This document shows positions 8,468 through 18,829 of a stretch of 64,000 nucleotides of DNA, piece after piece. The DNA lies in assembly GCF_900699765.1 (NCBI RefSeq), contig NZ_CAADHO010000002.1:682001-746000 (forward strand), in the 5' to 3' direction. Origin of the DNA: Desulfoluna butyratoxydans. Lineage in GTDB: Bacteria > Desulfobacterota > Desulfobacteria > Desulfobacterales > Desulfolunaceae. The position numbers and the translations under genes were made by a program. The notes beneath the pieces are model-generated. The model made no database searches. It was not told where the DNA came from and saw nothing but the letters and a program-made list of their open reading frames with translations. Within the stretch, counting starts at the first letter, position 1. Each line of letters begins with the position of its first letter.

Positions 8468-9649
8468 CTACTTGTATTTTTTCATCACCCTGGCAAATCC
8501 CGGGAGGGCCTCGGTGATGGTTTTCGCGTCCACGCAGAAAGAGATACGGAAATGGCCGGGCCCTGCGAATCCGCTGCCGGGCACCACGAGGATCAACTCC
8601 TCCTGGAGTTCCCGTACAAACTCCACGTCGTTTTCGATGGGGGCCTTGGGAAAGAGGTAAAAGGCCCCTTTGGGGGCGGTGAACTCATACCCGGCCTCGG
8701 TGAGGCCGTCCACCAGAAGCTCCCGGTTTTTTTCGTAAGGCGTCATGTCCACGTTGACGCCCTGGATGTCGGCGATGACCCGCTGCATGATGGCCGGAGC
8801 GTTTACATACCCCAGGATGCGGTTGCACAGGGCCAGGCCACCTAAGAAGAGGCCCTTGCCCTCGAAGTCGGGGTGGATGGCAATGTAGCCGATGCGCTCT
8901 CCGGGGATGGAGATGTCCTTGGAGTAGGAGGTCACCACCACGCTGTTGGCGTAACTGGTCATAATGGAGGGCACGGTGATCCCGGCATAGGTGATCTTTC
9001 GGTAGGGCTCGTCGGAGATGAGGACGATGGGGTGGCCGATGTCCCGGCTCTTGCGGGCCAGAAGGTCTCCCAGAGCATCAAGGCTCGCCTTGTCGTACAC
9101 CTGGCCGGTGGGGTTGTTGGGGGTGTTGATGAGGACGGCCTTGGTCTTATCAGAAACGGCCTCTTCGATGGCGGACAGGTCCAGGGTGAAATCCGGGTTG
9201 GTGCGAACGGTCTTTACCACGCCCCCGTGGTTGTCTGCATAGAAATTGTACTCCACAAAGTAGGGAGCCGGGCAGATCACTTCGTCGCCGGGATCAAGGA
9301 GGGTCTTGAGAACCACGTTGAGGGCGCCGGCCGCTCCGCAGGTCATGACGATGTCGTTTTCATCCAGGGTGACCCCCTGCTGCTCGGAAACAAACCCGGC
9401 CACGGCCTCGCGCACAAAGGGGTAGCCGGTGTTGGGCATGTAGGAGTGGATGCCTTCACCGGAAGAGGCCGCCACCTTCATGAGGCTCTCCTTGAATTCA
9501 GCCGGGGGGGCGAGGTAGGGGTTGCCGAGGCTGAAGTCGTATACCTTGTCCGCTCCGTGCTCTGCCTTGAGGCGGGCTCCTTCCTCAAACATTTTGCGGA
9601 TAAATGATGATTTTTCGATGGCACCCTTGATCTTGGTCGAAATGGTCAT
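8468..9649 (-). CDS. Pyridoxal phosphate-dependent aminotransferase, class I/II
   Basis: A 393-residue fold-type I aminotransferase of the aspartate aminotransferase group. Visible features are CGAAGALNVVLKTLLDPGDEV (cofactor phosphate region, about 104-124), NTPNNPTGQVY (175-185), SDEPYRKI (212-219) and the Schiff-base lysine in SYSKDISIPGERIGY (K244). The start at 9649 is chosen because GGAGG lies just upstream; an in-frame ATG 57 bp earlier has no such signal. It stands alone with its own terminator. The amino donor is not predictable from these motifs. Confidence 0.9.
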   Translation of the reverse strand: MTISTKIKGAIEKSSFIRKMFEEGARLKAEHGADKVYDFSLGNPYLAPPAEFKESLMKVAASSGEGIHSYMPNTGYPFVREAVAGFVSEQQGVTLDENDIVMTCGAAGALNVVLKTLLDPGDEVICPAPYFVEYNFYADNHGGVVKTVRTNPDFTLDLSAIEEAVSDKTKAVLINTPNNPTGQVYDKASLDALGDLLARKSRDIGHPIVLISDEPYRKITYAGITVPSIMTSYANSVVVTSYSKDISIPGERIGYIAIHPDFEGKGLFLGGLALCNRILGYVNAPAIMQRVIADIQGVNVDMTPYEKNRELLVDGLTEAGYEFTAPKGAFYLFPKAPIENDVEFVRELQEELILVVPGSGFAGPGHFRISFCVDAKTITEALPGFARVMKKYK

Positions 9650-10198
9650 GAAATCCTCCGGTCCGTCTATCTCTTGTGGTGAATGAAAAGAACGCATATC
9701 AGCCACGAAGCCTGCGGTGTGTCCCGGGCAGGCGGTATCGTCGCGGCGTCCATGTTTTTACCTGGGAACCGATACGGCTGCTGCAAACCAAACGAAACGT
9801 TTGATGAGATCGGTGTGAATCACTTTTATTTCACAGGATGTGGAAAAAAATCAAAGAAATTTATCCATACGAAGGAAGGGACTGAGAAAACGGGGGGAGA
9901 ATCGGCGTTGCTTATGCCTCATCGGGTAGTTGTTGGGAAACCCTTTGGTGGGTTGGACTAATGAAGCTTCATGCATCGCAAATCTTAGAAGCCCTGAAGC
10001 CGTATTGCGATTACAAGGCCCGTCAATGGTGCGCAAGCGCACCCTACAGTTGGTTGATGCTTCTGGCACCCTCGTGACAAGAGCGGACTCCGCTTGTATG
10101 CCGGAGGTTGGCCACCCTCTTCCGTAAGCAACGGGCGGAGCCCGTCATAGGGTTTCAAGGTGCCCCCACCTTGCCGCCGGAGGCACGTTTTTGTTTCA
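9650..10198. other. Intergenic region between tgt and the aminotransferase gene
   Basis: About 550 bp without a credible gene. The left part presumably carries the aminotransferase promoter. The right end, next to the tgt stop, is the end of a type-3 element (10148-10184). The stretch in between shows several short inverted repeats such as GTGCGCAAGCGCAC near 10028 but no assignable feature. Confidence 0.5.
10148..10184. repeat. Type-3 intergenic element, right end
   Basis: AGGGTTTCAAGGTGCCCCCACCTT followed by CCGCCGGAGGC. The AAGGTG/CACCTT arms form a hairpin. The block is shared with 20290-20325, 30072-30110 and 31855-31894. The left boundary of this copy is not clear. It ends 14 bp from the tgt stop codon. 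Confidence 0.65.
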
Positions 10199-11477
<1,279 letters not shown>

Positions 11478-11740
11478 GCCTCCGGCGTTTGCCTGAAAGA
11501 GGTTGCTTGAAGTCGAAACGCTTTCACGGCTAATGAGGATACTGCTCACGTTACGATAACGTATCCTGTTACTTCGAGGCTTGTGACGCTGTTTGCATCA
11601 ACCGATAGCGTTTGTATCGGGCGAAGCCCGAGCCGAAGGCCCTTGCTCTTTGGCTCGAGGAACGAGAGACAAAAAGCAAGGGCAATCAGCTTTCGAGGTG
11701 TTTTCGCTACAGTGGCTTCGCCACCCTCGCCGCCGGAGGC
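11478..11740. repeat. Type-2 intergenic element, long copy
   Basis: 263 bp from GCCTCCGGCG (11478) to CCGCCGGAGGC (11730-11740). It shares CGTATCCTGTTAC, GGCTTGTGA, CGGGCGAAGCCCGAGCCGAA and GCTTTCGAGGTG with the copy at 30357-30566. It is longer than that copy because of extra sequence on the left. It ends 18 bp from the queA stop codon. Confidence 0.75.
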
Positions 11741-11758
11741 ATGCTTTTTCGGTCCGCT

Positions 11759-12811
11759 TTAGTCAATAAACATCGCATCGCCATAGCTGAAGAAGCGGTA
11801 TTTCAGCCTGACGGCTTCTTCGTAGGCGGTGAAGATGGTGTCTCTTCCGGCAAAGGCGGAGACGAGCATGAGGAGGGTCGACTCCGGGGTGTGGAAGTTG
11901 GTGACCATGGCGTCCACGCATTTGAACTGGTAGCCGGGATAGATAAAGATATCGCAGGGGCCGGCGCCGGGGGTAAGGGTGCCGTCTTTGGCAGTGGCAA
12001 ACTCCAGGGTGCGCACCGAGGTGGTGCCCACGGCGATGACCCGGCGGCCTTCGGCTTTGGCGTTGTTCACGGCGGCTGCGGTGGCTTCGGAGACCTCGTA
12101 CCATTCAGTGTGGATGGCGTGGTCCCGGATGTCGTCCACCCGCACGGGCTCGAAGGTGCCGTATCCCACGTGGAGGGTGAGTTCGGCGATCTCCACGCCC
12201 TTGGCTTTCAGGGTCTCCATGAGGTCGCCCGTAAAGTGGAGCCCTGCGGTGGGGGCGGCCACGGCCCCGCGGTTCTTGGCATACACCGTCTGGTAGGTCT
12301 TTTTGTCGAAGGCGTCCGCGTCCCGTTTGATATACGGGGGCAGGGGCATGTTGCCGTGGGTCTCAAGGAGGCGGTCAAAGTCGCCGTCACACGCAAACCG
12401 GAGGCGGTAAATACCCTGGTCAAAGCTTTCCACAACGGCGGAAAAACCGTCTCCGAAGCGAATGGGCGTGTCGGGCTTGACCCGCTTGGACGCCTTGAGC
12501 AGGCATCGGCAGGAGAAAGCCCCGTCGCGGTCCATGGCTGCCATGCCTTCCCGGTAGTCCAGGATCAGCACCTCCACCTTGCCGCCGGTCTCTTTGTGGC
12601 CGATGAGCCGGGCGGGGATGACGCTGGTGTTGTTGACGACCAGGAGGTCTCCTTTATTAAGGAGGCCCGAGAGGTCGGAAAAATGTCGATGGTGCCTTGC
12701 ACCGGTGTGACGCTCCAGGTGCAGAAGCCTGGAGTCGGTACGGTTTTTTTCCGGGTGGCGTGCGATGAGTTCTTCCGGAAGGTCGAATCGATAATCACTG
12801 AGTTGGTACAT
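11759..12811 (-). CDS. queA: S-adenosylmethionine:tRNA ribosyltransferase-isomerase
   Basis: A 350-residue protein of usual length. It transfers and isomerises the ribosyl part of SAM onto preQ1-34 of tRNA to give epoxyqueuosine, the step after Tgt. Typical segments are the N-terminal LSDYRFDLPEELIARHPE, LLVVNNTSVIPARL, PLPPYIKRD, AAPTAGLHFT and THVGYGTF-like LHVGYGTFEPVR, then ATNFH-like VTNFHTPESTLLMLVSAF. Its start lies 3 bp after the DUF2065 gene stop, indicating translational linkage. Confidence 0.97.
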   Translation of the reverse strand: MYQLSDYRFDLPEELIARHPEKNRTDSRLLHLERHTGARHHRHFSDLSGLLNKGDLLVVNNTSVIPARLIGHKETGGKVEVLILDYREGMAAMDRDGAFSCRCLLKASKRVKPDTPIRFGDGFSAVVESFDQGIYRLRFACDGDFDRLLETHGNMPLPPYIKRDADAFDKKTYQTVYAKNRGAVAAPTAGLHFTGDLMETLKAKGVEIAELTLHVGYGTFEPVRVDDIRDHAIHTEWYEVSEATAAAVNNAKAEGRRVIAVGTTSVRTLEFATAKDGTLTPGAGPCDIFIYPGYQFKCVDAMVTNFHTPESTLLMLVSAFAGRDTIFTAYEEAVRLKYRFFSYGDAMFID

Positions 12812-12814
12812 CTC

Positions 12815-13000
12815 TTACATATTCCCCAGATAAACGAGGGCAAGCCCTCCAAGCATCATGAACAGCCCCATGCTTCTCAGGCGATTTTCCGGCTGGGCGG
12901 CCAGGGTCAGGAGAATCTGGCGGGCCCTGTTCGGGAATCCGAACCAGGGAAGTCCCTCAACAATCATCACCATTCCGATAACGCAAAGAAAATATTTCAT
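12815..13000 (-). CDS. DUF2065 family small membrane protein
   Basis: A 61-residue protein with two hydrophobic helices (about 1-16, KYFLCVIGMVMIVEGLPWF, and 43-59, RSMGLFMMLGGLALVYLG) joined by a short polar loop containing FPNRAR. This matches the DUF2065 family (YjeT-like), whose function is unknown. The start at 13000 is the only ATG giving the family N-terminus. It is first in a unit with queA, and a strong promoter lies 126 bp upstream. Confidence 0.85.
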   Translation of the reverse strand: MKYFLCVIGMVMIVEGLPWFGFPNRARQILLTLAAQPENRLRSMGLFMMLGGLALVYLGNM

Positions 13001-13125
13001 ATGGTCTGCCGTGCCTTGACACATCGGTGGGAGCGAGCGGTGTTCGTGGTTTGTCCCGTCCGGTGTGGTTCGTTTCATGTGCCGGTCACCTTGACGTCGG
13101 CGCAAAACAGTTTGAAAAACCCGTA

Positions 13126-13154
13126 TTTATAGTATGGCGATCGGGGTTTGTCAA
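13126..13154 (-). promoter_or_regulatory. Sigma70-type promoter for DUF2065-queA
   Basis: On the minus strand TTGACA (13154-13149), a 17-bp spacer and TATAAA (13131-13126). Confidence 0.75.
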
Positions 13155-13280
13155 AACGTATATTTTTGGTATCCGTGTTTGGTGGCGAGGGGATGGGAAG
13201 GGCCGTGAGAGAGCGTGACGAGTCTGGTGGTGCGTAACGATCCGTCGGGCCGGGAAAGTCCCTCGGCCATGAATAAGGGT

Positions 13281-13309
13281 TTGTCATCAAACCTGAAATC
13301 TTCTATAAT
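13281..13309 (+). promoter_or_regulatory. Sigma70-type promoter for gatB
   Basis: TTGTCA (13281-13286), a 17-bp spacer and a consensus TATAAT (13304-13309), 83 bp before the gatB start. It is divergent from the DUF2065-queA promoter within the 391-bp interval 13001-13391, where I see no other feature. Confidence 0.78.
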
Positions 13310-13391
13310 CCTTACTTTTATATACATACCGGTCTGTCGGCTTGATGGACCGGTTCTTTGTTATGATATCGCCCATGGAGCGGAGTCGGAT

Positions 13392-14837
13392 ATGGAATAT
13401 GAAGTCGTCATTGGCCTTGAAATACATGCGCAGCTGAAAACCAAAACGAAAATCTTTTGCGGGTGCTCCACCGCCTTCGGGGCGGAGCCCAACAGCCAGA
13501 CCTGCCCGGTCTGTACCGGCATGCCCGGGGTGCTTCCGGTGCTCAACAAAACCGCAGTGGCCTATGCGGCCAAGGCCGGGGTGGCAACCAACTGCACCAT
13601 CAACCGGGTGAACCGCTTTGCCCGAAAGAACTATTTTTACCCGGATCTTCCCCTTGGCTACCAGATCACCCAGTTTGCCCTGCCCATTGCCGAGCACGGT
13701 CACTTGGACATCGAGCTCGAAGACGGTTCCACCAAGCGCATCGGCATTACCCGGATCCATATGGAAAACGATGCGGGCAAACTCAATCATGATCCCATGC
13801 GTCCCATCAGTCTGGTGAACCTCAACCGCGCCGGAGTGCCCCTCATCGAGATCGTCTCCGAACCGGATATGCGTTCTGCCCAGGAGGCCGGTGCCCTGGT
13901 CAGAAAAATCCATCAGCTCGTGCGCCACATCGGGGTATGCGACGGCAACATGGAAGAAGGGAGTCTGCGCTGCGACGCCAACGTCTCCCTGCGGCCTAAA
14001 GGGCAGGAAGAGTTCGGCACCCGCACCGAGATGAAGAACTTAAACTCCTTCAGGAACATCGAGCGGGCCATTCGCTATGAGATCAACCGTCAGGCTGATA
14101 TTCTGGACAACGGCGGCGAGGTGATCCAGGAAACCCGCCTCTGGAACGCTGACAAGGAGATCTCCACCTCCATGCGCAGCAAGGAAGACGCCCACGATTA
14201 CCGGTATTTCCCGGATCCCGATCTTCTGCCCGTGGTCATCGACGATGCCTGGTACGATGAAATCGCAGGCAGCCTGCCTGAGCTGCCCGATGCCATGAAG
14301 AAGCGTTACGTGGAAGAGCTGAACCTGCCTGCGGCGGATGCCGATGTCCTCACCTCGTCCATTGAGCTGGCCACCTACTTCGACAACTGCCTGGCAATCT
14401 TCGGCTCCAAGCCCAAGCAGGCCAAGATGGTTGCCAACTGGGTCATGGGCTCGGTCTTGGGGCTTCTGCACACCGACGGCATGGACCTCGGCAACGTGCC
14501 CGTGTCCCCAACGATGCTGGCAGGACTCCTCTCCCTTGTACAGGAGGATGTCATCAGCGGCACCATGGCCAAGACCGTCTTTGACGAGATGGCAGCCACC
14601 GGTAAAGAGGCCAAGGCGATTGTGGATGAAAAGGGCCTTGCCCAGGTCTCAGACACCTCTGAGATCGAAGGCATCGTGGACAAACTTCTGGCCGACAATC
14701 CCAAAGAGGTGGAGGCCTTCCGCGGCGGCAAGAAAAAGCTCATGGGCTTTTTCGTGGGGCAGGTCATGAAAGCCACCAAGGGCAAGGGCAATCCCAAGGT
14801 GGTGAATCAGCTCCTGAACGAGAAGCTGAATGGTTGA
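13392..14837 (+). CDS. gatB: Aspartyl/glutamyl-tRNA(Asn/Gln) amidotransferase subunit B
   Basis: A 481-residue GatB, which phosphorylates and amidates misacylated Glu-tRNA(Gln) or Asp-tRNA(Asn) using ammonia from GatA. Signature segments are [21 protein letters not shown] near the N-terminus, the zinc cysteines in CGCS and [36 protein letters not shown] and [16 protein letters not shown]; a YqeY-type C-terminal domain ends the protein. The start at 13392 is the family N-terminus and follows GGAG. gatA and gatC are not in this window, so the gene stands alone between its promoter and terminator. Confidence 0.97.
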   Translation: MEYEVVIGLEIHAQLKTKTKIFCGCSTAFGAEPNSQTCPVCTGMPGVLPVLNKTAVAYAAKAGVATNCTINRVNRFARKNYFYPDLPLGYQITQFALPIAEHGHLDIELEDGSTKRIGITRIHMENDAGKLNHDPMRPISLVNLNRAGVPLIEIVSEPDMRSAQEAGALVRKIHQLVRHIGVCDGNMEEGSLRCDANVSLRPKGQEEFGTRTEMKNLNSFRNIERAIRYEINRQADILDNGGEVIQETRLWNADKEISTSMRSKEDAHDYRYFPDPDLLPVVIDDAWYDEIAGSLPELPDAMKKRYVEELNLPAADADVLTSSIELATYFDNCLAIFGSKPKQAKMVANWVMGSVLGLLHTDGMDLGNVPVSPTMLAGLLSLVQEDVISGTMAKTVFDEMAATGKEAKAIVDEKGLAQVSDTSEIEGIVDKLLADNPKEVEAFRGGKKKLMGFFVGQVMKATKGKGNPKVVNQLLNEKLNG

Positions 14838-14871
14838 TGGCCTGAAAAAGCAAACGTAAAACGTATAAAAA

Positions 14872-14924
14872 GCCTCCGGCGGCCCTGCCGGGGGCTAAAC
14901 TTTTAAAAAGTTTAACAAACAGGT
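14872..14924. repeat. Type-1 element, solitary right-half module
   Basis: GCCTCCGGCGG followed by the GCCCTGCCGGGGGC hairpin, the AAACTTTTAAAAAGTTT palindrome and AACAAACAGG. No left module or second terminal repeat follows before the gatB terminator. Confidence 0.7.
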
Positions 14925-15025
14925 TTTTGCATACTTTTTCACCTGTTCGAGTGTTTCGGCTTGTCGGATGCTTTTGTGTTGACCAAATTAATACCATCTA
15001 CTGATGGTGTCGGTAATATATGAAA

Positions 15026-15056
15026 CCTCTGCTCATCCATGAGCAGGGGTTTTTTA
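15026..15056 (+). terminator. Rho-independent terminator after gatB
   Basis: An 11-bp stem (15026-15036 with 15039-15049, one G-T pair), 2-nt apparent loop that would open to 4 nt or more, then TTTTTTA. Confidence 0.75.
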
Positions 15057-15160
15057 TTGGGTATGGGGAGAAAAAGGTTCTTTTGAAGACTTCCCGCTGA
15101 AACGCTTAGAGGAGGGAGTTAGGCTATGGCGGCAAGGGGGGGGAGGGCATGTTAGGAGAT

Positions 15161-15194
15161 AAAAAAAAGGCCCGCCGAAAGGCGGGCCTTTTTT
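15161..15194 (-). terminator. Bidirectional terminator between gatB and the porin gene
   Basis: A 10-bp GC-rich stem (15167-15176 with 15181-15190) with a GAAA loop, an A run on the left and a T run on the right. It therefore works in either direction; it serves the minus-strand porin gene, whose stop is at 15226. Confidence 0.88.
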
Positions 15195-15225
15195 AAACTA
15201 ACCGAAAATCTAAGTATTGCTTAAA

Positions 15226-16470
15226 TTAGAAAGCAACGTTGATTTTGGCGTAGCTGTCGATGCGAGCCTGGGGGAAAGAGGAATCGTCGGCGTAGTCACC
15301 GTCAAGATAGGCAATACCGCAGGAAAGAGTGACAGCGTCAGTAGCCTTATAGAAGGCATTTGCGTCAAATTCGTAAGCCTTGTCGAAGGCGTACTTGAAG
15401 CTGACATCGCCGTCATCGTCAACAACAGTAGCTGTTTTGTAGTCGTCGTCCAGGTTGGTCATGGTGTAAGCCGCGGAAAAGTCAACACCCACTTTTTCAG
15501 TAATGGCTTTAGCTACCTTAACTCGAACGAGGCTGGCGCCATCGATGAGGATGTCATCGCCAAGGATTTCCATGGGGCAGAGTTCGTCACCAACATTGTA
15601 AACTACTGCATCGTCAGTGCCAGAGTAGAGGATGCCTGCATTGATGCTGAGGCCAGCAACAGTAGTGCCAGCGTCAACCCAAGCACCGAAAACGCTACCT
15701 TCGTTGGCGTCAATTTTGTCATCGGAGAAGTCGGCATAACCGAATTCAGACTCAATGCTGAAGGCGCCGAGTTTACCTGTGGCTGCAACCATGAAACGGG
15801 CTTCAGTTTTGTCATCCTTCTGGTTGTCACGGTAGTAGACAGCGGGCATGATGTCGAAGCCACCAGCCTTGGTCTTCAGGCCGAGGAGGTAGCCGTCTTC
15901 GTCAAGGTTGTCATCGGTAAGTTCATTTTCTTCAATTTTTTCGTTTTTCAGGACCAGGGTACCGAAGGAGAGGGCCTGATCGATCTGAACGAAGTAGTTC
16001 TTGTCGGCGTCATCGCCGAAGAGAGTACCCCAGGAATCACGGTTGCCGGAAACACCACCGGTGAAGGAGGTGCCGGTGGCGAACTTGTGGGTCAGGGTGG
16101 CGGTGGTGACCTGAAGGTGGTTCTGGGCTTCCCCGGAAACAGCAGTTCCGCTGGTAGTCGAGACAGTTTTGTCAGCGGCCTGAGAGACACCCGTTGTGAC
16201 ACCGATAGTGTCAGAGTTGGCAGCGCTGGAGCTCGTCCAATTTTCATCGAAGGCTTCAACAACGAGCTTGGCGGAGGTGGTTTCGTCCACGATGAAGTCG
16301 GTTTTAACTTCAAAGTCAGACTCGTAGTAGCTGTAGTTGTCAATCTTCTTGGAAGCTGACTGGTTGGCGTTGCCTTTGATGAAAAAAGAACCGCTCATCT
16401 TTACTTCTGCGAAGGCAGGAGCGCTGATGAAAAGGCCGGCGAGCATTGCAGCGAACACTTTCTTGAACAT
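15226..16470 (-). CDS. Predicted outer-membrane porin
   Basis: A 414-residue protein with a clear signal peptide (MFKKVFAAMLAGLFISAPAF, predicted cut after AFA). The mature part is acidic, with many Asp, Thr and Gly residues and alternating polar/hydrophobic strands, and ends in a terminal Phe (SYAKINVAF), the usual signal of a beta-barrel for outer-membrane insertion. I recognise it as porin-like by these properties and not by a specific family motif. The start at 16470 follows AAGGAG at a proper distance. A terminator follows. The acidic surface would suit salt-rich water, which is inference. Confidence 0.8.
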   Translation of the reverse strand: MFKKVFAAMLAGLFISAPAFAEVKMSGSFFIKGNANQSASKKIDNYSYYESDFEVKTDFIVDETTSAKLVVEAFDENWTSSSAANSDTIGVTTGVSQAADKTVSTTSGTAVSGEAQNHLQVTTATLTHKFATGTSFTGGVSGNRDSWGTLFGDDADKNYFVQIDQALSFGTLVLKNEKIEENELTDDNLDEDGYLLGLKTKAGGFDIMPAVYYRDNQKDDKTEARFMVAATGKLGAFSIESEFGYADFSDDKIDANEGSVFGAWVDAGTTVAGLSINAGILYSGTDDAVVYNVGDELCPMEILGDDILIDGASLVRVKVAKAITEKVGVDFSAAYTMTNLDDDYKTATVVDDDGDVSFKYAFDKAYEFDANAFYKATDAVTLSCGIAYLDGDYADDSSFPQARIDSYAKINVAF

Positions 16471-16742
16471 TAATAAATCTCCTTATCGTTCAGGTTTCAA
16501 ATAGTCCCCCGGCGCGTTGGCATTCTTAGCTTCGGACAGGTCCCTGAAGGCGCGTCAGACCGATCGCAAGGCTCCATGCGCGGCATTGCCGGTGTTGACC
16601 ATGACTCCGGTTTCGCAGGAAGGTAGCACCATACTGTTTGGAAATCGTTAGAAAAATACGAAGATTTCCGGGGTGTAACAACAAGCAGCAACCGGATAAC
16701 ATAAAGCAACACATCCATTATGTTACCTTAATTAAGATTAAG

Positions 16743-16771
16743 TTTTTAAAAAATTTCAATGGGAATGTCAA
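16743..16771 (-). promoter_or_regulatory. Candidate promoter of the porin gene
   Basis: On the minus strand TTGACA (16771-16766), a 17-bp spacer and TAAAAA (16748-16743). The -35 box is consensus and the -10 box weak. The leader would be about 265 nt. Confidence 0.45.
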
Positions 16772-16910
16772 TATAATTTTACGATTTTAGAAGGGTGTTC
16801 TTCGAGAGAATCATTAATAAAAACAGTTCGGTGGCGAGACGTGGTTTTGCGGGTAGAAAAAACTTCACCCAACGTGGATATGATGATAGTCTAAAAAAAG
16901 TGAAGTTTCT

Positions 16911-16927
16911 GTGTATTGTCAATACAC
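16911..16927. promoter_or_regulatory. Imperfect palindrome, candidate operator
   Basis: GTGTATTG-T-CAATACAC, 8-bp arms around one base, 68 bp before the exported FG-GAP gene. It is the most symmetric site in the divergent region. Confidence 0.35.
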
Positions 16928-16994
16928 TACTTATGTAAAGCGACCTTATATAAAATAGGTATGAACACGGCGTATTTGCCGGGAGAGGATGTCT

Positions 16995-18449
16995 ATGAGA
17001 TTCCACATGAAGAAGCGGGTTGCCGGTATGGTGGCAACCATGGTCCTCCTGCTGGGGGGGACGGCCATGGGGGCCCAGCCCTGCCTGTCCATTGACGAGG
17101 TGGCCTACAACGGACCCGAAGCGAGCGGGTACCTGAAAACCGGCGTGGCCCAGATGGTGGCCAACCGACTCGGGGAGGCAGGGGTCTCCGTTCTTACTGA
17201 GTGTGACGGCCCCTCCCTTGATATCAGCGTCACCCTGTTCGGCGGTACCGCCAACCTCGGCGCCTCCATGGAGCAAAAGGGCTTCCATTTTTCCCGATCA
17301 GGCACCGAAGCCGAGCTCATCGGTTTTGTGGGTGAGCTGGCAGATGAGGTGGCCGGCAAAATGACTGCCGGAGTGGAAGCGCCCAAGGCATCATCGGTGC
17401 CTGCACCGGTTGTAAAAAATGAGGTGGCAACTCCTGCGCCTGCTCCCACCGAAGAAGATTCCGTGCGAAGCGATATTTTTTCCATGGAGGTCCAGAGCGT
17501 GGTTGCTGCGGACTTGAACGGAGACGGGGTGGTGGAAGCCGTGGCCGCAACAAGGGGGACCCTGTTTCTCCTGAACGTGTCTAAAAAAGCCATTGCCGAG
17601 TCTGGCCGGGTGAGTTACCCCGATTACCTCAAGCCGGTTCGTTTGGATACCCTTGATTTTGACGGAGACGGCAATGCAGAGGTTCTGCTTTCTACCGTTC
17701 ACTCCGTGAACCAGGACCCCTTTACTCTGGTGTTCAGGCATGATGGGACCTCCCTTGTTCAGGTGGGGAAACCCGCACCGTTTCTTTCGGCTGTTGTGAC
17801 CCTGCCCGAGGGCGGCCGCGCTTGCATCGCCCAGAGACTCGACGGCATCGATTATTGGGGCGATATTCATCGGGTGAGCTTAGAGGCCAAGGGACTTGAA
17901 CTGGGACAGCCTCTGGAGATGAATGATGCCTTCCATGTCCTGGGGTGGGACACGGCCCCTGTATTGAAAGGCGATGGCAACGGGTACTTTCTTCTGTCTG
18001 AAGGTGGGCGTCTTGGTTTCTGGAATGACGCCACGGCCACTGCCAGTGTCTACCGGAGTGATGAAAATTTCGGGGGGTCCCGATTCTTCCTGACTAAGGC
18101 TGAAGGGTCCAAGAAACAGGAAGAAAGGCGCTACCTGGTTTCTCGCGTTAAATCCGTGGGCCACGGTAACCTTAAAGGGGTGGGCGTTCTTAAGCATAAA
18201 GACTCTCTGGGGCATTTTTTCCAAGGCATGAAGCGTTACAAGAACGGTCAGGTCGTGGTTGTGGGCTGGAACGGCTATGAGCTGGCACCGGTTGCAAGCT
18301 CGGCAGCCTTCAAGGGGTTCCTGATCGATTTTGATATCGTGGATATCGACGGAGACGGCGAGCTGGAGGTCTTCGGTGGCGTCCTCAACAAAAAGGCCGG
18401 CCTTTCCGGGAAGGGCCGCTCCTACTTTGTTTTGTCTCCCCTGAAGTAA
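16995..18449 (+). CDS. Exported FG-GAP/VCBS-like repeat protein
   Basis: About 484 residues with a signal peptide (HMKKRVAGMVATMVLLLGGTAMGA). The N-terminal part (about 25-135) is an unassigned domain and is followed by an Ala/Pro-rich linker. The C-terminal part carries Asp-rich calcium-type loops DLNGDGVVEAV, DFDGDGNAEVL and DIDGDGELEVF, as in FG-GAP or VCBS beta-propeller blades. The ATG at 16995 is preferred over the one at 16989 because GGGAGAGG directly abuts the latter. The product is likely periplasmic or surface-exposed, with unknown ligand. It is followed by a strong terminator and is monocistronic. Confidence 0.78.
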   Translation: MRFHMKKRVAGMVATMVLLLGGTAMGAQPCLSIDEVAYNGPEASGYLKTGVAQMVANRLGEAGVSVLTECDGPSLDISVTLFGGTANLGASMEQKGFHFSRSGTEAELIGFVGELADEVAGKMTAGVEAPKASSVPAPVVKNEVATPAPAPTEEDSVRSDIFSMEVQSVVAADLNGDGVVEAVAATRGTLFLLNVSKKAIAESGRVSYPDYLKPVRLDTLDFDGDGNAEVLLSTVHSVNQDPFTLVFRHDGTSLVQVGKPAPFLSAVVTLPEGGRACIAQRLDGIDYWGDIHRVSLEAKGLELGQPLEMNDAFHVLGWDTAPVLKGDGNGYFLLSEGGRLGFWNDATATASVYRSDENFGGSRFFLTKAEGSKKQEERRYLVSRVKSVGHGNLKGVGVLKHKDSLGHFFQGMKRYKNGQVVVVGWNGYELAPVASSAAFKGFLIDFDIVDIDGDGELEVFGGVLNKKAGLSGKGRSYFVLSPLK

Positions 18450-18499
18450 TTCAAAGGGGACAGATCCATCCGTAAAGGCTGATTTGACATCAAAAAGAC

Positions 18500-18539
18500 G
18501 GCACCGCTCCTTATCATCAAGGGGCGGTGCCTTTTTTTT
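18500..18539 (+). terminator. Rho-independent terminator after the FG-GAP protein gene
   Basis: Stem GGCACCGCTCC (18500-18510) with GGGGCGGTGCC (18521-18531), one mismatch, then eight T. Confidence 0.88.
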
Positions 18540-18701
18540 GGCCTTTTTTCATGCCGGTTGTTGTCCCTACAGGTGGTGTGGCGGTTTTGAAAATGCACCA
18601 TATGGGGTGAAAAAACAATCAACCGGTCAAAAATAAAGCGGAATTGTGAATGCGATAAAACTTTTATCATCATCTGTGTTGATGAAAGTCCTAAATTCAA
18701 C

Positions 18702-18730
18702 TTGACAAAGTCGGCCTTGTTTCCTATTCA
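18702..18730 (+). promoter_or_regulatory. Candidate sigma70 promoter of sat
   Basis: TTGACA (18702-18707), a 17-bp spacer and TATTCA (18725-18730), 100 bp before the sat start. The rest of 18540-18829 is A/T-rich and has no gene. Confidence 0.6.
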
Positions 18731-18829
18731 TCTACTTTAATAATAGAGATAACGCACATGAAGTAAATGTGAAGAACATTTATTCGAATTATATCCAAGT
18801 CATTTTTTTTAATGAAAGGAGACGTGCTC

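Larger units (their letters stand above)
16471..16994. other. A/T-rich divergent control region
   Basis: About 520 bp between the porin and the exported FG-GAP protein, read in opposite directions. From about 16720 to 16970 it is much richer in A/T than its surroundings. It contains a porin promoter candidate (16743-16771) and an imperfect palindrome (16911-16927). I see no gene. Confidence 0.6.
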
